Source: Aptenodytes patagonicus (lineage: Eukaryota > Chordata > Aves > Sphenisciformes > Spheniscidae). Taken from it: a stretch of 64,000 nucleotides of DNA. Below, piece after piece: positions 1 to 9,688 of this stretch. Position 1 is the stretch's first letter; every line of letters begins with the position of its first letter. The translations under genes were made by a program, and so were the position numbers. The DNA lies in NCBI RefSeq assembly GCF_965638725.1, contig NC_134950.1:10788101-10852100 (forward strand), in the 5' to 3' direction. Below the pieces are notes generated by a model. That model worked only from the letters and a program-made list of their open reading frames with translations. It did not search any database and had not been told where the DNA came from.

Positions 1-1611
1 CAAATTTATTCCCGAGTATCATGGACTAGTCCTCCCCACGCACTCCCAAACAAACAAACAGCCCAGCTGCCAAATCGCCCCGTCCTTTCCTTCCTTGCCG
101 CAGAGCCAGTGCTGCCAGAGTGGTCCCACTCCTGACTCCAACACCGGCTGCAGGATCTTCCCTGAGTGACATGTTGTTCCCAACAAGCCTGGCGAAAGCC
201 AAGATGCTAATGTAGAAGACGGGTCCAGCAGCGCCTGAACCTGGACTTACATCCTTCGAGGTGTTCAATGTATGTACAAATTGTGGATCCCAAGCAGTAG
301 TCGAGCAGTAAAAGGGGCTTAATCTCGGGAGCCGAGAGTACAAGCACCTTTTCTGCAAGGCACACGCATTAAGAGAAAAAGAATGGGAAGGGAAATGTCT
401 GTGAAGCATTTTTACAAGGCACCCAACAAACCAGTCTCAAACCCCTTTTAGCCCAAAACCATTCCACAAGGCTCACAGAGTTTCTATTCATGGGTGAACT
501 ACATCAAAGAACCGCTTAAACAATGCCTGTGGTTTCTGCTGTTCCCCCCCCCCCCCCCGCTTGGTATTTATACAGCCACGGATCTGCACTGTAATTTGGT
601 CAAACGCATTAGAGCAACGATGAAGGGAGGAGAGATGAGAGGAAAAAAGGTGCTGTTACCTGCGTTACATCCCAAATGGCATTGAATTTCTGTATAAACC
701 TTTGGTGCAACCCCAACCCAGATGCGGGCTGTTTGCTGAACAGGCAATACAAACCCAGCATCCTCCTTTGTGGTTTTTTTCAGCCTTTCAGGGTCTTTTT
801 TGGGGGATGGTTGGCTTGCTCTGGATTTATTGTATTATCATTCCTTTCTGCTTTCACTGCATGGCAAAGGGTTAAGCAACCTTTCAGATCCTTCCTGGAT
901 GCAACTCCATGCTTAACAAGAAAGCTTCCAGCCCAGTGAAAACAACTTGAAAGAAGAGCAGTGACCCAGCCACAGGCTTAAGTTTCGGGTCACAACACCC
1001 CTGCTCAAAACCATCCGTCTTCCTCTGGCCACAAGTTTGCAGTGAGTCACCTCCCATTAGAGCGATTCGTCTCCAGGATTTACAGGAAAACACCTTTTTG
1101 GGACCTAGCTGTTCTTAGCATCCTCTCTTGCACCTGGGATGAGAGCTGTGAGATAGCAAGGGACACAGCAGGTACACGCTGATGCAGCATCCCCTTCCAT
1201 CCAGTAATAAGTACTAAACCCACATGGGCCATTAGGAAAAAATAAAAAAAACCCAACAACCTGCAATAGCGAGCATTGGTTTCATTTACTCTCAACTTCT
1301 GCAAGGGAAACTCTGCAAGGAAATGGGTGTTTATAACCCCTGTCAACCAGGACATATGCAGACCACATTGCATGGCAGAATCAAAGCCGTTTAGCTAGCA
1401 CAGGAGCATCATGCTGCTCCGTTAAAAGCCCTGGATCAAAGAAAAGAGAAGAATTGGTGTTTGTGCACACTGCACCAGGGGAAATGGTTCATCTCAGAAA
1501 TGCCATGCACCGGAAGAAGGCTGCGGAGGGGAAGGATGTGCCCCCTCTCCCCTTTTCAAAAAGGGGCTCCCTTTGGCCGGTTAGAAATAATCACCTGCTG
1601 GACCACAGTAT
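1..1611. other. Unique non-coding sequence, no gene recognised
   Basis: I see no recognisable gene or family repeat here. Open frames on both strands are short and of mixed composition, with no splice-bounded pattern. The only local features are a homopolymer C run near 544 and an A-rich patch near 1238-1255. The minus strand carries an AATAAA at 5-10, but nothing beside it supports a transcript end. Confidence 0.6.
544..558. repeat. Poly-C run (C15)
   Basis: An uninterrupted run of 15 cytosines. On the minus strand it is a G15 run. Such tracts are length-unstable and prone to sequencing error, so the exact length is uncertain. Confidence 0.9.
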
Positions 1612-1614
1612 TGG

Positions 1615-1712
1615 GGATCATAGAATCATAGAATCATAGAATGGTTTGGGTTGGAAGGGACCTTTAACGCTCATCTAGTCCAACCCCGCTGCAATGAGCA
1701 GGGACATCAGTG
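1615..1712 (-). mobile_element. CR1 LINE fragment, 3' end, 5'-truncated
   Basis: The plus strand opens with three AGAATCATAG-type tail units. It continues with the antisense CR1 3' block (GGTTGGAAGGGACC, then CATCTAGTCCAACCCC, then GCAATGAGCAGGGACAT) before leaving CR1 homology near 1712. This is the usual short 3' remnant left by target-primed reverse transcription of the dominant avian non-LTR retrotransposon. The element reads on the minus strand, has no coding capacity and is inert. It lies about 0.6 kb from a CR1 in opposite orientation. Confidence 0.93.
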
Positions 1713-2326
1713 GCTCCATGTCGCGCTGCAGTGAGGATGCTGGCAAGCAACCCACTGCTGAGAAAACAGCCAGCAAAAGGTTCAAAACCCAGCTCCACAC
1801 CAGCTGTACAGAAACACGGCTGCTGGGAGGGGAATCTTGGCTCATCTGGGGCATCATCCACCACTTGTGCTGTTAACTCTAAAAGCAAGAGTGCAAAGGA
1901 ACAAACTGCATGTGCAGGTACTTGGATGCAGAGACTTTCCCATTTATCATCATCAACCAAACCGCCCGGGAAGCGGGGCAGAGTGGAGAGGCAGAAAGCC
2001 TGAGGAGATTCCCGGTTCAGCTGCAACTCCCCAGGTTTCGATGTGATTACGCCTGTGACTCTCCCCCACAAGCTTTTTGGCACCAGGACCAACCCATGAC
2101 ATTGTTTCCATTCGTTCCTCCCACTCAGCCATGCCAGCACATGCCGGTTTGCCATGCAAGACCGCGAACTGGATTGGGGAACCGAATCTACAGAATAACA
2201 ACCCGGGGGAGAGAAAAAATGAGAGTCACGTCAGCTGGATGGGTTCCCTGTTGTGAGTGGGTTCAGCGACATGCTTCGCTGTCGGCAGCCTGAAATGGTT
2301 TCGGATGCAGCAGTGCAGAAGGATGC
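1713..2326. other. Unique spacer between two CR1 fragments
   Basis: Mixed-composition DNA between oppositely oriented CR1 pieces. Several overlapping frames of 60-160 codons run through it on both strands, which is typical of stop-poor GC-richer DNA. None has a recognisable domain or splice context. No gene is called. Confidence 0.55.
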
Positions 2327-2489
2327 CCGGATACCCCATGCCTGGAAACATTCCAGGTCAGGTTGGAGGGGGCTCTGAGCAATTTGATCCAGTTGAAGAT
2401 GTCCCTGCCCACGGCAGGGGGGCTGGACTAGATGACCTTTAAAGGTCCCTTCCAACCCAAACTATTCTACTATTCTATGATTCTATGAT
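2327..2489 (+). mobile_element. CR1 LINE fragment, 3' end
   Basis: The sequence reads in the CR1 sense direction. It has a degraded 'GGATACCCCATGCCTGGAAA' block, then CAGGTTGGAGGGGGCTCTGAGC, AGTTGAAGATGTCCCTG, CTGGACTAGATGACC and CCCTTCCAACC, and it ends in ATTCTATGATTCTATG tail units. It is a 5'-truncated, non-coding remnant. It matches the element at about 3297-3474 closely but in opposite orientation, with the two tails facing each other across about 0.8 kb. Confidence 0.95.
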
Positions 2490-3296
2490 TTCACAGTAAC
2501 ACTGCTCGGCTGCCGAAGAGATGAGCCACCGATCGTGGCCATGGGCTTTTATTTTTGGTGACTAGCTGTATTTATGTGCGCTATCCAAAAACTGGACTGA
2601 ATTCGGCTAAGTGATCGCATTTCTCAGCTGACTGGCTTACCGTACGATCCCACAGCACTGGAGAAATCACCTAGAAATATCGGCTGTAAACCCAAGGCAA
2701 GCTATTTCTGACTAGGTGCTAAAGAGTGAAACCCACAGCTGAAGCTTGGTATATACCGGGGACAATGCAGGCACGAGATAAAACACAATCGAAGGACACA
2801 ACAACTTCACCAGTTTCCCTGACCAATAAGCAGTGCAGGAGTAACAAGATGCTGATCCCTTCAAGTGCAATTATCTTGTACAGCCTTGTATATACTCATG
2901 TGGGACAGATACACGTATTTATTTTATTATTTGTACCAAAAAATGCAAAGATGTCCTTCGGTGCCTAGAAAGGTACGTCCTGTGGGAAGATGCAAAAAAA
3001 AACCCCGTGCTTTGCCTCTGCAGCTGGCTTTGAGACTGGTGCATCCTGCTATCAAAATGCAGGCACAGGCTGGGCCTGCACTAATTAGCGATGGCCTTTT
3101 AGGAATTTGTAACTGAGCAACTTGGGTGCTCAGACCTCCCCTCCATGCACACAACCATCCCTTTGCTGCCCATGCCACTGCGTGCTGGGTCAGTCTCTGT
3201 CCTCCACTCCCACAGCTCCTGCCACTCCGTGCAAGGCTGGGGGGATGCCCTACACCCCGCTTGCCCCTCTGGGCTACCCGGGCTGCGGGTTGCCCT
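2490..3296. other. Unique spacer, loop of the CR1 inverted pair
   Basis: About 0.8 kb of unique sequence between tail-to-tail CR1 copies. An AT-richer patch at 2860-2960 is the only compositional change. No gene or repeat family is recognised. Confidence 0.55.
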
Positions 3297-3474
3297 CATA
3301 GAATCATAGAATGGTTTTGGGCTGGAAGGGACCTTTAAAGGTCATCTAGTCCAACCCCCCTGCAATGAACAGGGACATCTTCAACTAGATCAGGCTGCTC
3401 AGAGCCCCCTCCAACCTGACCTTGAATGTTTCCAGGGATGGGGCATCCACCACCTCTCTGGGCAACCTGTTCCT
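3297..3474 (-). mobile_element. CR1 LINE fragment, 3' end
   Basis: The antisense CR1 3' block is read on the plus strand: tail AGAATCATAG, GGAAGGGACCTTTAAAGGTC, ATCTAGTCCAACCCCCCTGC, AACTAGATCAGGCTGCTCAG, then the 'GGGATGGGGCATCCACCACC' and 'GGGCAACCTG' blocks. Homology stops near 3474. The element is minus-strand, 5'-truncated and non-coding, and it is the mirror partner of the copy at 2327-2489. Confidence 0.95.
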
Positions 3475-4983
3475 CCTCGAAGGAGACGAGTGAGCAACAC
3501 ACACACCCTACCTCCTAAAAGCACCCAAGCTGCTCCAATTGCTGCACTCTGATGGACCCAAAGCATGAGTGATGATGATGCAGATCAGTGGGAAGATGCG
3601 GGGACAGGACCATGGTGTTTTCACCCAGTAACCCCAGTAACGCTGGGCGCTGCCAAGCTGGGAACCATCCCCAGGGAGCTTCTGAAGCCTGGCTCTCTCC
3701 ACTTGGTTTGGAGAGGGCAGAACAGCTCCTTGGCTCTAGCACTCATCGCCACCCCTCTTTTTCTAGCAAAATAACCAGTTTGGGTTTTTGAGCTACCCTG
3801 GGGCCACCAGCTCTGGGAGGACCATGGAGGACAGCAGCACCAGAACTGGGGGCCGTGACTTCTGCCCTGGAGGTGCCTTTCACCACTACAGAGTGCATGG
3901 GGAAACTCAGGGCAAGGGGTGAGACCCCCACCCCAAACCACGGAGCAGCTCTGATGGGTTACCCACCCAGAGGTCCAGCAGAACCACCCAGCATGCGCAG
4001 GAAGGGCTTGGCCATCCAGGGCATTGCCGCCATGCTGGCGTTAGCCACCCAGGGCTGCCAGTCAGGGCGAGCGCCAGTGAGAACAAGCCCTGGGGAAGAA
4101 ACCCAGCTCTGCATCCTGGCTTTGCAGCCCGACTGCTACACGGTGAAACAAAACGAGAGGCACAGCTCACCCTCTCCGAAGCATACGCCCTTCCTAATGA
4201 GAGTCGACCCAGGAGCTATGTGGGAGTCGCGCCCATTCCCAGGTAGGCTTCAACGCCACTGAGAGCCAACACCGGAGCCAGGCAGCCTCCAAGAAAAGAG
4301 ACACGAGTTGGAAATTTTGCTTTGATGCCGGCTCGCCAGCCAGCCCTGGCACCAGGGAGGAGGAAGGATTGCTGGTGCTCGCCCCGCTCCCCTGCGTGTG
4401 CGTACACGCGGGGCTGAGCTCAGCCAGAGATCCTGGGAGAGGGATGCAACAACCGCTGAGCAAGTGCGGAGTCATCAGCTGTGCCCTGCCTGACCAGGCA
4501 ACACGCGGCTGGCACGGCCCAAGCCCCCAAACGGCAGCCGAGCACCCGCCGCCAGACAAGAAAGCCCGCAGAGGAGGGCTGGCATGGCAAGGATGCTATG
4601 AAAGGATCGTGTCGTATGACCATGCATCACCCTAAGATGTTGGCAGGAAAAACTCCATTATCTGCAGCTAAATCTGGGCAAAGCGCAGTGCCAGGACCTC
4701 TTCTCATCCCAAAGAGGTTACATTCCAGGAGACACGAATATTTTTTATCAGCCTTGCTGCTGCTGTTAGCACAGTAATGATGTCAAGCATCACCCAGCAG
4801 CAACAGCAAGGTTCAGGGCCTTGCATTAACCACAGTCTTGATCTAGCTCTAGAAAGCCGACAGTAGCAATGGGATCAGCATAAATACAAAGGTGATAAGA
4901 TAAAAAAGATTTCCCAGTTAAATTCCTGACACTTGCATCCCTTCCCTTCCCTCACACCCTCCTGTATCTCTTTTAATTCACTT
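3475..4983. other. GC-richer unique sequence, no gene recognised
   Basis: Several frames of 100-135 codons cross this segment on both strands, as expected where stop codons are depleted by high GC. None shows a domain, a credible start or splice context. The segment holds the CpG-dense patch at 4378-4575 and an AT-richer stretch at 4790-4980. Confidence 0.55.
4378..4575. promoter_or_regulatory. Short CpG-dense patch
   Basis: By eye there are about 16 CpG dinucleotides in roughly 200 bp of GC-rich sequence, including CGTGTGCGTACACGCGG and CCGCCGCC clusters. The surrounding sequence is CpG-poor, as is usual for methylated vertebrate DNA. Short unmethylated CpG islands often mark promoters or enhancers, but no TATA box, initiator or downstream exon is evident. 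It could also be a recombination-driven GC patch. Confidence 0.3.
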
Positions 4984-5160
4984 CCATAGATCTCAAAGCA
5001 CTTAAAAGACTACTTAAGCGCTGTTAGCATTGTTATTCCGATGGAGAAACTGCAATTCAGAGAGGTTGAGCAACCCATCCAACATTGCCCAACAACCTGC
5101 TGGGAGAGGAGAAGGCAGGACTGGTTTAGCACAAGTCTATCCATCCCACCACGCTGCCTT
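4984..5160 (-). mobile_element. MIR/CORE-type SINE remnant
   Basis: On the plus strand the order matches the antisense of the amniote MIR-type SINE: ATAGATCTCAAAGCACTT, then a decayed GTTATTCC block, GGAGAAACTG, AGAGAGGTTGAG, CAACCTGCTGGGAG and a final CTATCCA...CCACGCTGCC block. That last block is the tRNA-derived head in antisense. It is a nearly full-length but diverged copy, transcribed on the minus strand if at all. tRNA-derived SINEs of this age are inactive in birds. Confidence 0.75.
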
Positions 5161-5321
5161 GCCGCAGGGTACGAGTTACCGGCAGGCGAGCCGGGGCGGT
5201 TACGCAGCACCGCTGTATTTCCCAGGGTGGGGCGTGGCCCACTGTCACACAGGGTGGAAAGCAGTGGCCACTGTCCTTGCTAAGAGGACAGCCCGAAATA
5301 CACTACTTGTTTCTTTTCTTC

Positions 5322-5333
5322 TTTTTTTTTTTT
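5322..5333. repeat. T-rich tract (T12 core)
   Basis: A T12 run sits inside a longer pyrimidine-rich stretch (about 5308-5340). It reads as poly-A on the minus strand. No retrocopy is recognised next to it. Confidence 0.75.
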
Positions 5334-5414
5334 CTTCCCCATCAGAAATGAGCTGTTTTTAAAGCTTAGGGATGCTGACTTTCTAGAGAGAGCAAAGGCT
5401 GTCAAAGGAGGTGG

Positions 5415-5468
5415 CAGGTGTGCCTCAGTTTCCCCACCCATGAAATAAGATTGATGCCTGCAGGCGTT
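5415..5468 (+). mobile_element. MIR-type SINE fragment
   Basis: The diagnostic MIR core TGTGCCTCAGTTTCCCC is followed by a CATGAAATAAGATTGATG block equivalent to the usual TGTAAAATGGGGATAAT. Only about 50 bp remain. It is in the opposite orientation to the MIR remnant 250 bp upstream, so these are two insertions or one rearranged copy. Confidence 0.65.
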
Positions 5469-6094
5469 TGCAAGCAAAAAACATCAAAAAGCGCTGAGCG
5501 TTTCTGTTCTGTTACCACTGTCCCGTCCCAAACCCTCTGTGTCCAAGGTCTGGGTTAAACAGCTATGCGCCAGGATGACCGGGAGAGGGCATTTCAGAGA
5601 AGCAGGAGACACATAGCGTGGAGTGGACCTCACTGTACAGAGTCCCTATCAAAGCAAACAGGACCTTAGAGTTGCCCAAAGGTTGCAACACTGGATCCTT
5701 CCAGCAGCAGCAGACACAAAGCCAGCTGTGATGGTGCTTGACTGTTTGAGCCACTGGTACAGGGGACCATGGAGAACACTCCACCGTCAGCAGGTCCACC
5801 CTGACTGGAGGACCACCAAGATATAAAATGAAGTAAAGTATTTCTATCTGCCATATGTATTCTCCAGCGTGCTGTCAAGCAACTGCTTCTTCGCAGCCCA
5901 GGGCAGTGAATGTGCCAGGTGGAGAGAGCATCCCAAAAAGTCTCTCACCTTTCCATAGACTTATTCACTCTTCTTTAATTGCTCTACTTGTTGTAGCGAC
6001 TCCATCTTGCCCATCCCATCTCCTAATCTTCCTCATATTAATTCACCTGGCCTTCTCGTAACCTCTTAAAATGGTAATTTAAATGAACAATTAA
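5469..6094. other. Unique non-coding sequence
   Basis: No gene or repeat is recognised between the MIR fragment and the next CR1 tail. Frames of 60-80 codons on both strands lack any recognisable motif. Confidence 0.5.
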
Positions 6095-6146
6095 AGGACC
6101 TTTAGAGGTCCCTTCCAACCCAGACTATTCTATGATTCTATGGTTA
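6095..6146 (+). mobile_element. CR1 LINE 3' terminal fragment
   Basis: Only the last 50 bp of CR1 are present: GGACCTTTAGAGGTCCCTTCC, AACCCAGACTATTC, then ATTCTATGATTCTATGG. This is a severely 5'-truncated, inert insertion. Confidence 0.85.
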
Positions 6147-7715
6147 TCATCATAGTAACTAAGGATGACAAGTCCAAAGGTCACACCTCCTCCAGAGAAG
6201 TCCACCAACTTGACCAAGAGGAAACTGGACAGGAACTATCTACCAGCAATACCCATGACCAAAAATGAGCCTGATACAGAGCACGGAGGACCACCTCTGC
6301 CCCAGCTCTTGCTGTTTAGCTATAGACCATGGGCACGAAGCAGCTTAGTGGCTTGGCCTAAAATCCAGAAGTTGGGTACAGAAGCACAGCACCTGAGCAT
6401 CCCAAACCCGGGATTGCTAGGCAAACCTCCTTACTGCTCAACTCACCATCACCCAGTCCTGCTGGGGAAAGAGAGTTCAACTAAAATTTCACAGTACAAC
6501 AAGTGCAGTTGATATACTCTGTCCAAATGCATCCCAGCTGCTGAAGCATGACTAATTTTATCTAGTTCTTAAGGCACAGACTGGCTTCTCTTCAGCACTG
6601 TGCAGCACAAGAAACCTTGGGGTCCCCTGCTAACAGCTGGTCCCCGGCTAATTGACTGGATTAGGCTGCTTCCATCCTCATTACAGACCCTTAAAAACAG
6701 TGTTCTTTAAACACAGACCTTAACACTACCTTCAATAAAAACCTCTACATGTCTCTGTGGCTCAAATTCAACTGTACCAGCTTCTTCTATTAGGTCAACA
6801 GTGCTATCGTACCTGCACCGCTCATTTCTGCCAGCAAACTCTCCAGCCGCCCAGCCTGTGTATCCGCAGCTAACACATAACATTCGATTTTGCATTACGG
6901 ATCCAGCTTTACCAGTTTCCCCAACTTCCCAGGCCCTTTATGTGAAACTCCAGCAGCGGAGCTGAGAGAGGCAAGGGCAGCAGCTGCTGCAAGCAGCCAG
7001 GTCGTGCACAGCACCACATTCTTCCCCTGGGAACAGGCAACGCGAATAAACCTAAAAGCTGATTTTATTGCATCTTTCAAATTCTTAACAAGCCAACAAA
7101 AATTACTGCTGCCTTTTTTTATTTCTCATTTTTAAAGTGACATGGCTTTTAAAATTAATAGTTAATTTTTAAATGCCAGGATATTGTTAGATGTATCTGG
7201 GGATGGTTAATCAGAGGCACTAAAGAAATAACACTAATAATAAAAAAGGCAAAATAAATTCCCCAGCAGGATACACAAGAGTTAGGGAGTGACTGTCCTC
7301 CTCCTCCCTGCCCAGACTCAAGAGCAAAAGAGCATCCACGAGTCTCGCTGCCTATGCTGGCACTGGGGCAGTGCTGTACAGGCAGGTTGGCCCAGGGCTT
7401 GCAGGACAGGCTCTTTGGGAAGGAGGTGGGAGCCATTCAAAACTCAGCTGAGGCCACTGCAGGGCTGAGGGCTTGCTGGGGAGGAGGCGCCAGCAGGTTT
7501 TCCCACCCTGGCAGAGCTAATACCAGGAGGAGCACAAAAGCCGTTTTGGAAGCAGGCAGCTGCCCACAGCAGAGGAGCCTGGGAAGGGGTCGGATGCAGG
7601 GTGGGGTGCGGGGTGGGATGCAGGGTGCATCCCAAGGGGAAGGACGACAGCCTTGCTCCAAAGCATCAACCTAAGCTCTTTCCCGGCTCCAGCTCTCCTT
7701 TCCAGCGCTGTGCCA
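6147..7715. other. Unique sequence with an AT-rich island
   Basis: No gene is recognised. An AT-rich island at 7050-7260 contains TTTTAAAATTAATAGTTAATTTTTAAA-type stretches and several ATTA cores. GC-rich sequence with overlapping chance frames follows at 7300-7715. Confidence 0.5.
7599..7624 (+). other. G-quadruplex-type motif
   Basis: On the plus strand four G runs of three or more are separated by short loops (GGG-T-GGGG-TGC-GGGG-T-GGG), with a further GGG after ATGCA. This fits the canonical G3N1-7 pattern. It lies in a short direct-repeat-like GGATGCAGGGTG context. A quadruplex in DNA or RNA is possible; function is unknown. Confidence 0.6.
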
Positions 7716-7719
7716 CACA

Positions 7720-8085
7720 CACCCGCAGGGGGAGGGCCGGCGTGGCAGAGTGCCAACTCCACAACTCAAGAGGTGCAATTATCATTAAAGCCAAGCAGGC
7801 TGGAGCAGGGGAGAGAAGATGCCTCCCCGCCAAATGAATAGCTTTAACGCTGCTCACATTCCTGCATTCCTCTGCCGCCCTGTAGTGAATAAACCCTCAC
7901 AAACTGCTAAAAACAAGGTGGTTTTGGTTAAGCCTTGTGAGCATGCGGGTGTGTGTTTTGTAACCTTACACCTTTGCAGACAGAGCCCTGCTATGTTTGT
8001 AATCTAGGAGCTGAGGTTTTCCAGAGCCGGCTTGTGTAACCACGCGGAGACGTCAGCACATGCCTGTTTTATGGGAATACCATCC
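7720..8085. promoter_or_regulatory. Candidate cis-regulatory block
   Basis: This unique, non-repetitive stretch clusters several textbook binding-site cores. There is a homeodomain-type AATTATCATTAA (about 7778-7789), two directly repeated M-CAT/TEAD cores CATTCCT at 7857-7863 and 7865-7871, and a CRE-like GACGTCA at 8049-8055. Each core alone is common by chance. Their grouping in unique DNA between repeats is the only argument, so this is an inference and not a demonstrated enhancer. Confidence 0.25.
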
Positions 8086-8329
8086 CCACCACGAGTGTGG
8101 GGAGATGGGATAGAAAGTGCATGGAGCCAGGCAGACACCTCGCTGGGCAGGGGTGCAGCACGGGTCCCTGACCAAAGCACACACATAAAGTCACTTCTGA
8201 TGATGTTACATCCAAAGCTTCTCACTATCTGCACTGGTTTATCTGCAGAGGATCTGGAAACAGTATTATTTATTCACATTTTTACTGAAAAAATTAGCGG
8301 CTCCTTAGCCAAAGGTGAGAATCCAAAGG

Positions 8330-8990
8330 TCCCTCTGCTTGGCCTTGGCTCCTCAAACCTGCCTCTGACTGCACCACCTCCCATCTCTTCAGAAACTCCA
8401 AAAGCTCTCCCTTCCTACCTCTTTATCATCCTCCAGTTCAACTTCAGGCTTCCCTCCCCATGGGCCCTGCAGTTCCAGCCATGGTCCTTCTCTACCTCCC
8501 CTTCACCTCCACCAGAAACACACATCTAGCCCTCCTCCTCACAGACTCTCCTCTCTACTCCAGACTGGTCTCCTTATGTTCAAAATTAAGTCTCAGGACA
8601 TCTTGTGGATGCTCTTTCATCCAGCATCCAAACCTGCTGTTGCCATCAAAGCTCTTATTTTCCCACATCACAGCCAACACAACTACCCTTCCCTGAGAAA
8701 CCTAACTTCTCCTGACCAAAGGGTATGCCACCACATAGGTCACGTTTTCTATCCCACTTCACCTTCTCAAGGCTCCCCCCTTTCCCTATCTCATCACACA
8801 AGAGCTCCCTAACTTTCAAGTCATAACCCATGCCCTACAATACCCCCTATCTGCTGTTGACTCTTACAATGTTGACTTCTACTGAGGAAGCTGGTCTCCT
8901 GGGCCAGTCAGTGGAAAACGTCTTTGATATTGAATGATAGTTTCTCCCTTCCTGCCCCTTTCTTGCCTGGTAGGAATTCCTCTCTAATGT
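8330..8990. other. Pyrimidine-rich plus strand, possible old LINE body
   Basis: The plus strand is strongly C/T-biased with runs such as CTCCCTTCCTACCTCTTTATC and ACCTCCCCTTCACCTCCACC. Such bias is typical of 3' ends of old L2-like LINEs. The sequence leads directly into the recognisable repeat at 8995, so it may be that element's upstream part. I cannot align it to a family with confidence. Confidence 0.3.
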
Positions 8991-8994
8991 CTGC

Positions 8995-9285
8995 CAAACC
9001 ACCTCATCGACTTCATCAAAACTCTCCTTTGCTTTGACATTTACAAGAAAATAACTGTGAGGCTGCTGGTGTCCTGAGACACGTCTGTCAAGATGATCAA
9101 TAGTGCCCTAGCATTTTCATTTTACTCCTCCATCTGCATATATCCAGCCACAACCTTCCATCATTGATCCAGACCATAAGCTCCTTGGGGGATGGACAGC
9201 CTTTGATTCAACATTTGTGCAAAGAATGATAGGCTCTGGGGGCAGGGGTAGTGCTCCTAGTGTCACAGTGGTGTAAATAACACGT
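8995..9285 (+). mobile_element. Ancient sauropsid interspersed repeat, 3' part
   Basis: The order of blocks matches a repeat abundant in turtle and crocodile DNA and relict in birds: AAAACTCTCCTTTGCTTTGAC, TTTACAAGAAAATAACTGTGA, GGCTGCTGGTGTCCTGAGAC, then CCATAAGCTCCTTGGGGGATGG and a decayed TTTGTGCAAAG...GTGCTCCTAGTG...TAAATAA tail. The TAAGCTCCTTGGGG block resembles the 3' end shared by L2-like LINEs. The assignment rests on remembered block order. Divergence is high and nothing is coding. Confidence 0.5.
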
Positions 9286-9289
9286 TTAA

Positions 9290-9688
9290 ACACCCATCAA
9301 GATTGAGTTATCCGTTTGTACTAGGTACGATCCTCAGATTTAAAGCACAGAACATGGCCAAGAAGTCCAGTTGCATAATGTTGCCATTAAGTTACATGAG
9401 GGCACTTCACAGTGCACCAAGATCCAGGTGCCCTGTTGTTGCATCTAGTTACAACAACATCCTATCTGTTCCCAAACAAACCACAGCACAAAGCGTTCTC
9501 ACCGGTTAGTACTAACACCTCTTGACACACCACTCTTGGTAGCATGGAAGGCATCCCATGATGAATCTTTGTGTGTGTGGAAGAACACAGTGTTGCCCTT
9601 CCTTGCAAGCACAAGCTCTACACTGACTACTCGACCGTGACGATTTGACCATAACTGTACTTCAGTGACATTCTCTCTACTAGACTGG
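9290..9688. other. Unique non-coding sequence
   Basis: No gene or repeat is recognised. A short GT-rich patch lies near 9570. It ends at the CR1 tail. Confidence 0.5.
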
